Positions 39,963 to 49,205 of a stretch of DNA of 64,000 bases are shown here, in pieces. The translations under genes and the position numbers were made by a program. Positions within the stretch are counted from its first letter, which is position 1. Each line of letters begins with the position of its first letter. Source of the DNA: Bradyrhizobium tropiciagri (GTDB taxonomy: Bacteria > Pseudomonadota > Alphaproteobacteria > Rhizobiales > Xanthobacteraceae); assembly GCF_001189845.1 (NCBI RefSeq), contig NZ_LFLZ01000010.1, forward strand, positions 124,001 through 188,000, written 5' to 3'. The notes below the pieces were generated by a model. The model ran no database searches. It saw only the letters and a list, made by a program, of their open reading frames with translations, and was not told the origin of the DNA.

Positions 39963-41717
39963 GTGAAGGGAGACGGTATCAAGCAGTTCTTCCGGAACTC
40001 CCGTTCCTTTGTGTTGGGGGCGGGCATCGGATCCGGCATGGCCGCACGAGCGGCCGAGCGAGCAGGAGCGGATTTCGTCCTCGCGCTCAATGCCGGTCGA
40101 TTTCGCGCGATGGGCGGCTCTTCGCCCGCTTCAATCCTGCCAATCCGCAATACCAACGATTTCGTGGCCGGCTTCGGTCGGACCGAGATCCTGCCCAGCA
40201 CGAAATTGCCGGTATTCTTCGGCGCGTGTACTTTTGATCCGCAGCTCGACATGGATCGTTGGCTCGACCGGATCAGCAGATGGGGTTTTGCGGGAGTCAC
40301 TAATTTTCCTTCCGTCATCCACATTGATGACTACAGGAGATCATTGCTTGAGAAGGCCGGCCTGGGTTACGCCCGCGAAATAGAGCTGCTGGTAAAGGCG
40401 GCAAAACGTGGCCTGATGACCATCGCCTATACTCGGACCCAGTCCGAAGCAAGGCGCATGGTTGAAGCCGGTACTCAGGCCATCTGCATCAATTTCAATC
40501 TCAACCGTGGCGTTGAAAGCGCATCTGACCCATCGATCAGCCTGTCGGAGCTTGCCGCGCGCACGAGCGCAGTCGCGCGTGTGGCTCAATCCGTCGATCG
40601 AAACGTGATCTGCCTCCTTGGCGGCGGGCCGATAACGAAGCCGGACGAACTCTTGGATATCTGCAGCGAGACGGGCGTCAAGGGTTTCATCGGGGGCTCC
40701 TCGCTCGATCGCGTCCCGCTGGAGATGTCGGTCCTTGAGATCACCTCAGGATTTAAAACTCTTCACTTGTTGCGGGAGAAGGTCGACCTCCTCGAGCGCC
40801 AACTCCAGTTGAGCGGCTTCAGGCACGGCATCATCGCGCAGTCCTCTGTCATGAAACGCGTTCTTGAGACCGCAAAGCGTCTAGCCTCTCATTCAAGTCC
40901 GGTGCTCGTTTGGGGCGAGCCCGGGTCGGGCAAACGAAGGATAGCCAGCCTGGTCCACGCCTTCAGCGATCGCAAGCACGCGAACGCAGCGCTGTTTCAA
41001 TGCCGACCCGGTCCGCCCATCGATACGGTCGGTGCGCTTTTCGGGGCTGAGCGCGACCAGAACAGAAGACGCCAACTATCGCTGCTGGAAAGTGCAAGCG
41101 ATACGACTGTATTGCTGCTGCATCTCGATCAGCTTTCGCGTGATGGGCAGGAACGGCTCGCCGATTACCTCGAGACCGGCAGTTTCGCGCCCTTGAACGG
41201 CGCATCCATTGTGCGCTCTGGCGCTCGAATCATCGCAACTGCCACGGTTGCACGCGCAGCGGCCCTTCAAACGGTGTTGTGTCCCCGCCTGCTCGGCTTG
41301 TTTTCGGGGCTCGACATCAAGCTCCCCGCCTTGCCAGACCGATTGGAGGACCTTCCACAGCTGGTTCAGCATTTCACGGTCGAGGCAAAGGGGGACTCGA
41401 ACGCCCAGACGCTCGCGCTCGAAAATTCGGCATTTTTGGCGCTTGCTGGCCATGATTGGACCGGCAACCTCAGGGAATTGCGCCAGATCGTGAACCAGCT
41501 GGTGACGCTTCCGGATGCGCATATCAGCGCAGGCATCCTGAGGCCACTGTTGAATACGTCCGCACCGACTAAGCCGAAAAATGCATTCTCGGAGCGGGAG
41601 TGGATCATCGAAGGCTTGAAGCGAAACAGGCTTCATCGCGGAAAGACGGCGCGTTCTCTCGGGCTTTCTCGAAAAACCCTCTACAACAAAATCAAGAAGC
41701 TGCGGATCCTAGAGTAG
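39963..41717 (+). CDS. TIM-barrel signalling protein with AAA and Fis domains, no GAFTGA loop
   Basis: 584 aa from GTG 39963. Residues ~1-275 match the PEP-hydrolase-like TIM-barrel family (FVLGAGIGSGMAARAAERAG, ADFVLALNAGRFR, FFGACTFDP, WGFAGVTNFPSV, IAYTRTQSEARRM, ICLLGGGPITKPDELL). Residues ~295-540 resemble a sigma-54-activator AAA domain: Walker A GEPGSGKRRIA, then HDWTGNLRELRQIVNQLV. Residues ~557-582 form a Fis helix-turn-helix (GKTARSLGLSRKTLYNKIKK). The sigma-54 contact loop GAFTGA is absent: the matching segment reads VGALFGAERDQNRRRQLSLL. It may sense a metabolite of the adjacent sugar operon, but classical sigma-54 activation looks impossible. Confidence 0.8.
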   Translation: MKGDGIKQFFRNSRSFVLGAGIGSGMAARAAERAGADFVLALNAGRFRAMGGSSPASILPIRNTNDFVAGFGRTEILPSTKLPVFFGACTFDPQLDMDRWLDRISRWGFAGVTNFPSVIHIDDYRRSLLEKAGLGYAREIELLVKAAKRGLMTIAYTRTQSEARRMVEAGTQAICINFNLNRGVESASDPSISLSELAARTSAVARVAQSVDRNVICLLGGGPITKPDELLDICSETGVKGFIGGSSLDRVPLEMSVLEITSGFKTLHLLREKVDLLERQLQLSGFRHGIIAQSSVMKRVLETAKRLASHSSPVLVWGEPGSGKRRIASLVHAFSDRKHANAALFQCRPGPPIDTVGALFGAERDQNRRRQLSLLESASDTTVLLLHLDQLSRDGQERLADYLETGSFAPLNGASIVRSGARIIATATVARAAALQTVLCPRLLGLFSGLDIKLPALPDRLEDLPQLVQHFTVEAKGDSNAQTLALENSAFLALAGHDWTGNLRELRQIVNQLVTLPDAHISAGILRPLLNTSAPTKPKNAFSEREWIIEGLKRNRLHRGKTARSLGLSRKTLYNKIKKLRILE

Positions 41718-42072
41718 CAGTCGGCCGTTCAGTCTGCTCAGCGAAGCGATCCCCTCCAGAGACGTGAATACTTGTCGTGGCGACCGGCGGCCCAACCAAC
41801 CAGATGCTCTCTCTTTGGCTAGGCCGATTGCTGCTGTGGAGCTGCGCTGATCTCGGCTGAAACACCGAGGGCAACATCGCTGAGCCAAGCGCGCTTCTGA
41901 TCGACATTGTCAGTTGCTCGGCTGCACTCGGCGACGATTTTCTCCGCATTGCTTATTCGCGCGAATGAGAAAGAACTGAAGTTTTCGGTTCGCGCGCGGA
42001 TAGCGCCGCCCAAGCCCAAGACGATTGGCGCTTGCTGAGGAAGGCGCCTCTGTGCAAGACAATTGGTCTCAG
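41718..42072. other. Intergenic stretch, no gene recognised
   Basis: About 350 bases between the TIM-barrel gene and the thioesterase relic; short frames without domain character. Confidence 0.3.
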
Positions 42073-42558
42073 ATGCGCATTAACGGGGACCGTTCTGTGA
42101 CAGCCTCTCTTGATGGCGAAATTCGCGACGGCCGCCATCATATGCAGGTCCGGGTTTATTTCGAAGATACCGACGCCGGCCAGATTGTTTATCACGCGAA
42201 TTTTTTGCGCTTCATGGAACGCGGCAGAACGAACTACTTGCGCCTACTCGGAACCAATCAGCAAGCGCTGCTCGAGGAAACGCAGAACGACGCGCCCGGC
42301 TTTGCCTTCGTTGTCCGTTCGATGACAATCGATTTTCTAAGACCGGCGGCCTAGGACGACCTGCTCGACGTCGTCACGGTCCCGCAAGAGGTGAGGGGCG
42401 CGTCGATCGCCTTGCTGCAGGAATGCAGGCGGGGAGACGATCTCCTAGTCACGGCGCGTGTACGCGTGGCGTTTATCTCAGGCGGAAAGGCGCAGCGCAT
42501 ACAGGGCCCAGATAAATCTGCCCCTCGTTCATGCTACGGTCTTCCAGCGACCCAATGA
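42073..42558 (+). pseudogene. YbgC-type acyl-CoA thioesterase with an in-frame stop
   Basis: The frame carries VRVYFEDTDAGQIVYHANFL, RFMERGRTNYLRLLG, the hot-dog thioesterase signature with the catalytic Asp of DTDAGQIVYHANF. At FLRPAA it meets TAG (42352-42354), then continues without shift: DDLLDVVTVPQEVRGASIAL, ARVRVAFISGGKAQRI. Total length is right for YbgC. One nonsense mutation separates it from an intact gene. YbgC acts on short acyl-CoAs, but the usual tol-pal neighbours are absent, so this is an extra copy. Confidence 0.75.
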
Positions 42559-43180
42559 AATCAAGGCGTTAGACTTTTGTTGCGATATCGTCAAACCAGA
42601 GTTCACCATGGACACCTTACCTTTTGCCCCCACCGGGCTGCGGCGCCCGATTTTGAGACGTTTCCCGACTTGCTCTGGTCCCGTTCTTCTTTCGAGGTCT
42701 CAGTCGTTTCCGACACCGGTAAGTCGGGTAGGTAAGAGCCAAACCAGTGGGCTCCATTCTTTCGAACACTCCCTTCTTCTCCACGCCACAACGGCGCACG
42801 CCATCCGGCTTCGATCCCTTGCGTAAGACCAAAGGAACACTTCGCCGGGAGCACTCGCTGAACGGACCCGCCGTCATTGCATTCCGGCGTCGCTATCACT
42901 GCCCCGTCATCGGGTGCCCTTTTAACCGGTCTCAGCGTCCGCGAGGTCACTCCGCTGCGCTCCGTCCGACACGCGGTTTCACTCTCCTGCTGCGCGGCTA
43001 CACATAGTGATCACTATCGCCTTGGCGCGGATGAGGCGAAGCACGACGTAGTCTAGCCGGAGCCGCAGCGCGGCGCGCTGATGCGCGGAGGCGATGTCCG
43101 GTTGGGATCAAGTTGCCAAGCTATCGTTCCCGACACGCGCGCTCCCATCTACCTCAGCATCAATTTATGCAAACTAGTTC
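42559..43180. other. Stretch without a recognised gene
   Basis: About 620 bases. Overlapping frames on both strands (42603-42950 minus is the longest) have no family resemblance and unusual Arg/Ser/Gly-rich composition. Confidence 0.3.
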
Positions 43181-43780
43181 ATGGCCAAGCTCGACGGCAA
43201 GATCGTTCTGATCAGCGGAGGCACCACCGGTACTCTCGTGATCGCCCGCGACTATATCGTTCGCGGCATTCACGCGCGGACTGCGGATCCGATCACGCGG
43301 GAGCTTGCTCCAGAGACCGAAATTGAAGTCGTGCGCAAGCCGCAGCAGGAGGTTACGGCAGAGCGGTTCACGCATCTCGACCGGGCAATCCTCCGCGATG
43401 CGCCCCAATGGTCCTCTCGAACTCAATGCGCAGCCGGCAAGGGACCGGCTTGGCGGGCCGCCCGAACGGGACGGCTACGGACGCTCGAGCGGATGGCGCT
43501 GGCGGAAGAGGCCGGGCCCGGCCATTGGCGGCTCAGCGCCGAGCTTGAGACAAGGCTCAGGCGCATGGGCGAGCGCGGCGACATCATCAAGACCATGCAT
43601 CGCGAGCTCGCCATGCCGCAATATCGCGGGGCCCGGCAGCTACCATCTTCGATCCGGAACAGGCCAGCCAGCGCCTGGTGGGACGCGTCGTCGGTGAAGG
43701 GTTTTTCGGATGAACTGAGAGAGCGCCGTTGTTGTGCGCGATGGCGCCGACGGGTGGACGCATTACGTTGAGATCGAACA
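43181..43780 (+). pseudogene. Chimera: SDR start fused to a DUF3363 relaxase relic
   Basis: The first 17 codons (MAKLDGKIVLISGGTTG) are the start of a short-chain dehydrogenase. At about 43232 the sequence changes to TLVIARDYIVRGIHARTADP, TEIEVVRKPQQEVTAERFTH and, after frameshifts, LNAQPRDRLGGPPERDGYG, GRLRTLERMALAEEAGPGHW and RLRRMGERGDIIKTMHREL. The second part matches the C-terminal region of VirD2-like relaxases with DUF3363 found in integrative conjugative elements. Multiple shifts show it is dead. Confidence 0.65.
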
Positions 43781-43792
43781 TCTCTCGGGTGC

Positions 43793-43836
43793 TGTCCCAG
43801 TTAGGACACTCGCTCTGCCAAATTAGGACAGTCGGG
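43793..43836. repeat. Short repeats resembling an IS terminus
   Basis: TGTCCCAGTTAGGACA at 43793-43808 is an inverted repeat (arms TGTCC/GGACA), and AATTAGGACA recurs 22 bp later. Spaced repeats like this occur at IS21-type ends, but no transposase is adjacent. Confidence 0.3.
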
Positions 43837-44157
43837 ATTGGTCATTTTCGTTGGTCTTTAAACAACAACGCCGCTCGCTTGAAATACATGCGATGCGGCG
43901 TTGGTCCGGCCCCAGGAAGGACGTGGCAAAATCCTGGCTCCCATGAGAGTGCATGGAGCGGGCCAAGGAATTGTGTCATCGGGCACCGTATGACTCCGGG
44001 TACAAAGAGGCGATTTCTTGCGCTCGGATTCATACGCGTTATTTCCGGAACCTGAGTCCGATCATCCCGGGACTGGGCAGGTGATTTTCATTTCCTTTTC
44101 GGGCGAAGCGTGCGCGAAACTGCGCGTTGTCTCAGTAAGCTACTGAAATTAAAGCTC

Positions 44158-44187
44158 GTTATACTTTTTTTGCGAGAATGGTATAGC
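44158..44187. promoter_or_regulatory. Upstream operator (imperfect 30-bp palindrome)
   Basis: Begins GTTATACTTTTTTTGCGAGA and ends AATGGTATAGC; a degenerate copy of the perfect palindrome at 44211-44240, with the same length and the same GCGA centre, set 53 bp upstream. Confidence 0.6.
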
Positions 44188-44210
44188 GGGCTTGCGCCAA
44201 CGTTTCGAGA

Positions 44211-44240
44211 GTTATACTATTTTAGCGAAAATAGTATAAC
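44211..44240. promoter_or_regulatory. Downstream operator (perfect 30-bp palindrome)
   Basis: Arms GTTATACTATTTT and AAAATAGTATAAC flank AGCG, giving 13 bp of perfect dyad symmetry. It ends 11 bases before the ATG at 44252 and abuts the ribosome site GAGG. A dimeric repressor bound here would block transcription or translation of the next gene. Confidence 0.75.
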
Positions 44241-44251
44241 GAGGTTCCGAT

Positions 44252-45400
44252 ATGCCGGCGAACCACGGCCTCGATATCACCTACCAGACGCTCTATTCCG
44301 AACTGGTCCAGCGCAGCCTCGATGAGAGCTTCACCTCGGAGTTCTCCTCGAACGGACGGTTCGTGGCTGTCGAGGTCAAGGGCAAGAAATACTGGTATTT
44401 CGACACGCCCAAACCTGAGGGCAGCGGACAGGATCGCCGCTACGTCGGTCCCGTGGATGATCCCGAGATCACCAAGAGGGTCGAGGCGTTCAAGGATCTG
44501 AAGGCCGACCTGAAAGGACGTCGCCGTCTCGTCTCCACGTTGATCCGTGAAGCCTATCTGCCGCGCCCTCTGCCGATCGCGGGCCAGGTCGTGGAAGGGC
44601 TAGCGAAGGCTGGCTTCTTTCGCTTGCGTGGAGTGCTAGTCGGCACCGTTGCGTACCAGTGCTACTCCGCTGTGCTCGGCAGACGACTTGATGCGGTCGC
44701 GATGCAGACCGGCGACGCCGACTTTGCGCAATTCCACGAAACTTCGGTGGCCATCAAGGACTCCATGCCACCCATCCTGGAGGTGCTTCGCCAGGTCGAC
44801 CCGACGTTTCGCGAGATTCCGAGCCAGGCCGACGGCAGGGTCTCCACGCAATTCGTATCGAGGGATAACTTCAAGGTCGAATTCCTGACACCGAACCAGT
44901 GGTCCGACGACCAGGCAGGAAAGCCTGTCCCGATGCCGGCGCTCGGCGGGGCGGCGGCGTCTCCGCTCCGCTTCCTCGACTACCTGATCTATCAGCCCGT
45001 CCGCGCGGTACTGCTGCATGGTGCCGGCGTGCCGGTCCTTGTCCCGTCGCCAGAACGATACGCCATCCACAAGCTCATCGTCGGATCCCGCCGCAAGGAG
45101 GATCGCGATGCGACCACAAAGAGCGCGAAGGATCGGCTTCAGGCCAGATCGATCATCGAGGCGATGACTGCAAACCGGCAGCATGCCGATATTGCTTCCG
45201 CCTTTACGGAAGCATGGAATCGCGGCGACCAGTGGAGAGCGGCGATCCGCACAAGCATCGCCACCTATGACGATGACTTCCAGAGCTCGCTCCTCACCGA
45301 ACTAGCCAAGGGGGTGACTGAACTCGGCTCCGACCCCGCCGGCTACGATCTTTCAGACAAGCTCGCCAAAGCGGAAACAACTCAGCCGCGCTCAAAATGA
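44252..45400 (+). CDS. GSU2403-type nucleotidyltransferase-fold protein
   Basis: 382 aa, ATG 44252 with GAGG upstream. Middle region FFRLRGVLVGTVAYQCYSAV, LGRRL, TGDADFAQFHET corresponds to the nucleotidyltransferase fold (G-G/S helix and DxD-like TGDADFAQ), followed by FKVEFLTPN and PLRFLDYLIYQ, PVRAVLLHGAGVPVLVPSPE, RYAIHKLIV. This pattern matches the GSU2403/NTP_transf_8 family, whose members sit in mobile regions and may act in defence or toxin-like systems; the reaction is not established. Twin operators directly upstream imply tight autoregulation or control by an unlinked repressor. Confidence 0.7.
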   Translation: MPANHGLDITYQTLYSELVQRSLDESFTSEFSSNGRFVAVEVKGKKYWYFDTPKPEGSGQDRRYVGPVDDPEITKRVEAFKDLKADLKGRRRLVSTLIREAYLPRPLPIAGQVVEGLAKAGFFRLRGVLVGTVAYQCYSAVLGRRLDAVAMQTGDADFAQFHETSVAIKDSMPPILEVLRQVDPTFREIPSQADGRVSTQFVSRDNFKVEFLTPNQWSDDQAGKPVPMPALGGAAASPLRFLDYLIYQPVRAVLLHGAGVPVLVPSPERYAIHKLIVGSRRKEDRDATTKSAKDRLQARSIIEAMTANRQHADIASAFTEAWNRGDQWRAAIRTSIATYDDDFQSSLLTELAKGVTELGSDPAGYDLSDKLAKAETTQPRSK

Positions 45401-45707
45401 CTGGCGAGCGCGGGGCCGATGCCCGGAGTCGCCGGCGCCAGCATCAGCGATCCAGGGGTGTGTCGTCGGCGAGCCTCATGACCAGCAGTAGCAGCGGCAG
45501 CACAAGTCCGGTGTCGTCACGACCGTGCCGATCATCAGCCGCAATGTGCAGAGCGACGTAAGCACCCGGCGAAGACCGGCGAAGGCCGCGGAGATTATGC
45601 TGAGTAAAGCGTTATGCGGGGTCGCATCCTGTGAACGCAGGTTTTTTCGGCGCATTGTTGACCGCGGCACTCCGCATAATCCCGCGGCTCGGCTACAGCG
45701 TTGCGCA
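45401..45707. other. Intergenic stretch between convergent genes
   Basis: About 300 bases between the nucleotidyltransferase gene and the BrnA stop. No gene or clear terminator recognised. Confidence 0.3.
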
Positions 45708-46025
45708 TCACGCGCGCTTCGTTGGCTTCGTCTTCTGCTGCATGTAGGACCGCAGTACAGCGTTGATCCGCCGTTGATAGCCTTCGCCTTCGCTCCTGAA
45801 AAAGTCGAGCACGTCCTCATCGACGCGAATGGAAATAGCCTTCTTCTTTGGCGGAACTGCCAGCACGGCATCGGACCAATCAATATCTTTGAGGTCCTGC
45901 GAATCGGGATCGTTCTCGATAGAAGCCTCGATCTCCGCGTCGGTGAGCGCATTAATACGAGTCCAGTCGGACTTGCCACTTCGGCGATCGCCCCATCTTC
46001 TCCTTATGGTTTTCTCTCTCTTCAT
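45708..46025 (-). CDS. brnA: BrnA-type antitoxin (orphan)
   Basis: 105 aa from ATG 46025 with AGGAAG upstream. BrnA/DUF4415 pattern: WTRINALTDAEIEASIENDP, WSDAVLAVPPKKKAISIRVD, EDVLDFFRSEGEGYQRRINA, VLRSYM. The C-terminal half is a ribbon-helix-helix DNA-binding domain. BrnA normally follows brnT, an RNase toxin, and represses the operon. No BrnT (DUF497) sequence is recognisable upstream on this strand, so it appears orphaned. A palindrome ~105 bp before the start is a candidate operator. Confidence 0.85.
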   Translation of the reverse strand: MKREKTIRRRWGDRRSGKSDWTRINALTDAEIEASIENDPDSQDLKDIDWSDAVLAVPPKKKAISIRVDEDVLDFFRSEGEGYQRRINAVLRSYMQQKTKPTKRA

Positions 46026-46092
46026 TCTTCCTCGCGCGAGTTGGTGAAAGGGGCCCGAAGCTGAATCCTGCGCCAAGTCAAAGACCACTGCG

Positions 46093-46845
46093 ATGATCCG
46101 ATCTACCGTCGGTCGTATATGCGATTGTACATACGATATGTATATACAGTCGTCAAGACCGAAGTGCGGGATTAGGTGGTCATGCGGCTTGCCTAGGCAT
46201 CTCGGCGCGAGCCTGGTGCGGGCCGCGATCGGTTTCCTTGGTGGGGCGGCGCTTGGCGTGGCACTTGGCGTCGCGATGGCGCAACCGCCGCTGTTACACG
46301 GTATCATTAATCCCCTTGTGCAGATGTTTCGCGCCGTTCCGTCGCTTGCCTTCGTTCCGCTGGCGATCTTCTGGTTCGGCATTGGTGAAACGTCCAAGAT
46401 TTTCCTGATCGCCTGGGGCGTCTTCTTCCCGGTCTGGGTCAATACCTATATCGGCGTGCGCGACGTGAGCCCGCTACTCGGGCGAACGGCAGCGAGTCTT
46501 GGCGCGCGTGGTTGGCGCAACTTCGCCTACGTCGTCATACCCGGCGCGCTGCCGTTCATTATAGCCGGGCTTCGCGTCAGCCTGTCGGTTGCGCTGGTCG
46601 TTCTGGTGGCGGCTGAACTGGCTGGAGCAGCATTCGGCGTCGGCTACCTGATCCAGATGTCACAACAGGTATTTCGGGTCGATCAGATGTTCGTCGGGCT
46701 GATCGTGCTCGGCGCGATGGGCTTTGTGGCCGATCTTCTGTTTGAACGCGCGGTCCGCAGGTTGCTGCCCTGGTACGGCACCGAGCAGGCAGGACAGAAG
46801 GGCTCGCAAATCGAGCGAGCCTCCGGCCGTCTGATCACAAAATAG
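46093..46845 (+). pseudogene. SsuC/TauC-type ABC permease, 5'-truncated
   Basis: From ~46207 the frame is a good permease: ASLVRAAIGFLGGAALGVAL, PLVQMFRAVPSLAFVPLAIF, WFGIGETSKIFLIAWGVFFP, EAA loop LLGRTAASLGARGWRNFAYV, and FGVGYLIQMSQQVFRVDQMF, VGLIVLGAMGFVADLLFERA. The preceding ~38 codons back to the first ATG at 46093 are unlike the family and pass through the brnA promoter palindrome. The first transmembrane part is therefore lost by a junction near 46190. No ATPase or binding protein of its own is adjacent. It may still be made but is probably non-functional. Confidence 0.65.
46128..46142. promoter_or_regulatory. Palindrome upstream of brnA
   Basis: TACATA-CGA-TATGTA within an AT-rich patch between brnA and the divergent permease relic. 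Perfect 6-bp arms; a plausible ribbon-helix-helix operator. Confidence 0.4.
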
Positions 46846-46914
46846 CGAAAGCAATTTATTGCGCGCCAGAGGCGACGGCGTGGCCTACAAGCCGTGGCAA
46901 GAAGGAGAGGCGAC

Positions 46915-47208
46915 GTGCAACCATCCCAGGTCGAGTTATGCGAAGACGCAACGGCATTGGCGCTGACCTGGCCGGATTGCGGGATCCGGCAGGTTGATGC
47001 GGTGGCCCTGCGCCGAGCCAGCCGTGCAGCCAGCGAAATCCGTCGGCAGATCGAGGGCATCGAACTGACGCTCCCGCCGGATCTCCACATCGCGGCGCTC
47101 GAACCGATCGGGAATTACGCACTGCGGCTTTATTTCTCGGACGGCCACGACCGCGGGATCTACCCGTGGTCCTATTTGCGCGAGCTCGCCGGACAGCAGC
47201 CAGCTTGA
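46915..47208 (+). CDS. DUF971 (GBBH-like N-terminal domain) protein
   Basis: 97 aa from GTG 46915 (GAAGGAGAGG just upstream). DUF971 pattern: LALTWPDCGIRQVDAVALRR, AALEPIGNYALRLYFSDGHD and RGIYPWSYLRELAG. This zinc-binding-type domain is found alone or at the N-terminus of gamma-butyrobetaine hydroxylase and often near iron-sulfur proteins. It directly precedes the flavoprotein (9-bp gap) and is probably co-transcribed with the redox genes. Confidence 0.8.
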   Translation: MQPSQVELCEDATALALTWPDCGIRQVDAVALRRASRAASEIRRQIEGIELTLPPDLHIAALEPIGNYALRLYFSDGHDRGIYPWSYLRELAGQQPA

Positions 47209-47217
47209 GGGTACGGT

Positions 47218-48953
47218 ATGGATGAGATCAAAAGTGGCCTGACGGAGGTCGTCTGCGACATCCTGGTGATCGGCGGGGGGACCGCCGGACCGATGGCGGC
47301 CTACAAGGCAAAGCGCCATAGTCCGGGAGCGCGCGTCGTTCTGCTCGAGAAGGCCAACGTCAAGCGCTCTGGTGCGATCGCGATGGGCATGGACGGGCTA
47401 AATAACGCGGTCGTCCCAGGCTACGCGACGCCGGAGCAGTACACCAAGGAGATTACGATCGCCAATGACGGCATCTGCGATCAGGCGCCGGTGTACAAAT
47501 ATGCGTCACGCTGCTTTGAAATCATCCAGGAGCTCGACGGCTTTGGCATCAAGTTCCAGAAGAACGAGAACGGTGATTTCGACGTCAAGAAGGTTCATCA
47601 TCTCGGCTCCTACGTGCTGCCGATGCCGAACGGCGATACCGTCAAGAAGGCGCTTTATCGCCAATTGCGTCGCGAGAAGGTGCTGATCTCGAACCGCTAC
47701 ATGGCGACGCGCCTGTTGACCGGACGCGATGGGCAGATCGCCGGCGCGATCGCCGTCAACACCCGCAGCGCCGAGTTTCTGGTGTTGCGTGCGAGGACCG
47801 TCATCCTGTGCGCCGGTGCCGCGGGCCGGTTGGGCTTGCCGCAATCGGGCTATCTCTGGGGCACTTACGAGAACGCCACCAATTCCGGCGACGGCTATGC
47901 CATGGCCTACCATGCCGGTGCCGCTCTCGCGAACCTTGAATGCTACCAGATCAATCCGTTGATCAAGGATTACAACGGTCCCGCCTGTGCATACGTGGCC
48001 GGTCCATTCGGAGCCTACACCACCAACAGCGAAGGCAACCGCTTCATCGAGTGCGACTACTGGTCGGGACAGATGATGCAGGAGTTCTATAACGAGCTGC
48101 AATCCGGCAAGGGACCTGTATTCCTGAAACTTAATCACCTGCACAGCGATACGATCGGCAAGATCGAGGCGGTCTTGCATCAGGTCGAGCGACCGTCAAG
48201 GGGACGGTTCCATGAGAATCGGGGGACAAATTACCGCGAACGCATGATCGAGATGCACATCTCCGAGATCGGCTTTTGCTCCGGGCACAGCGCTTCGGGC
48301 GTCTATGTCGACGAATTTGCGCGTACACGGTGCCAGGTCTCTATGCGGCCGGCGATATGGCAAGCGTCCCGCACAATTACATGCTCGGCGCCTTCACCAA
48401 CGGAGCGGTGGCGGGCGAGCACGCGGCGGAAGTTGCAGCCAACATCGACCTCGCCGACTACAACGCCGCCGATGTCGTGCGCGAGCAGCAACGCGTGCTG
48501 GCCGCGACACGACGGGAGGATGGCATTCCGCCTAACCAGCTTGAATACAAGACGCGACGCTTCGTGAATGACTATCTTCAGCCGCCGAAAGTGACCGCGA
48601 AAATGAAGCTGGGGCAGGCCCGTTTCGCCGAAATCCGCGAGGACATGGAGAGCGCGATGGTGGTGCGTGACGCGCACGAGCTGATGCGTTCACTGGAAGC
48701 GGCGTCGATCCTGGATTGTGCCGAAATGGCTGCGTTTGCTTCGCTGTTTCGTACCGAGAGCCGTTGGGGGCTCTATCATCACCGGGTCGAGTATCCCGAG
48801 AAGAATGATCACGACTGGTTCTGCCACAGCATCCTGCGCAAGCGGGACGGACAGATGACCGCGGAGAAGCGGCCGGTCGCGCCCTATATTGTGCCAATCG
48901 ACGAATCCGAGCGCTCGGCATACGACCGCCAGCGCATCCGGCAGCACGCCTAG
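47218..48953 (+). CDS. Adenylylsulfate-reductase-alpha-like FAD protein with one frameshift
   Basis: Two frames make one ~578-aa protein. First: DILVIGGGTAGPMAAYKAKR (FAD binding), LLEKANVKRSGAIAMGMDGL, GSYVLPMPNGDTVKKALYRQ, VILCAGAAGRLGLP, NSGDGYAMAYHAGAALANLE, FCSGHSASGVYVDEFART. Near 48328 one base appears missing, and the frame at 48953 continues with TVPGLYAAGDMASVPHNYML, GAFTNGAVAGEHAAE and a C-terminal helical domain. This matches the fumarate-reductase/AprA flavoprotein superfamily. With the two-cluster ferredoxin next to it, it resembles an AprAB-type pair. Whether the substrate is APS or another oxidised compound is unknown. The frameshift may be a sequencing error since the surrounding operon is intact. 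Confidence 0.8.
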
Positions 48954-48970
48954 AGAGAAGCGGACGTCTC

Positions 48971-49204
48971 ATGCCAATTGCTCATACTCCAACCGCTGTT
49001 CCAGTCGTCGTCGACGAGGCCAAATGCATTGCCGACAAAGGGTGCACGGTCTGCGTCGACGTCTGCCCGCTGGACGTGCTCCGGATCAGCGATCTCACCG
49101 GCAAGGCCTACATGAAATACGACGAGTGCTGGTACTGCATGCCCTGCGAGACCGATTGCCCGACCGGCGCCGTCACGGTCAACATTCCCTATCTGTTGCG
49201 CTGA
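48971..49204 (+). CDS. Two-[4Fe-4S] ferredoxin (AprB-like)
   Basis: 77 aa with two cluster motifs: CIADKGCTVCVDVCPLDVL (Cx5Cx2Cx3CP) and CWYCMPCETDCPTGAV (Cx2Cx2Cx3CP), then NIPYLLR. It is about half the length of dissimilatory AprB and lacks its C-terminal tail. It lies 17 bp after the flavoprotein gene and probably passes electrons to or from its FAD. Confidence 0.92.
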   Translation: MPIAHTPTAVPVVVDEAKCIADKGCTVCVDVCPLDVLRISDLTGKAYMKYDECWYCMPCETDCPTGAVTVNIPYLLR

Positions 49205-49205
49205 C

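Noticed and set aside
42603..42950. 115-codon minus-strand frame
   Set aside because: Overlaps other frames, no ribosome site, no family resemblance.
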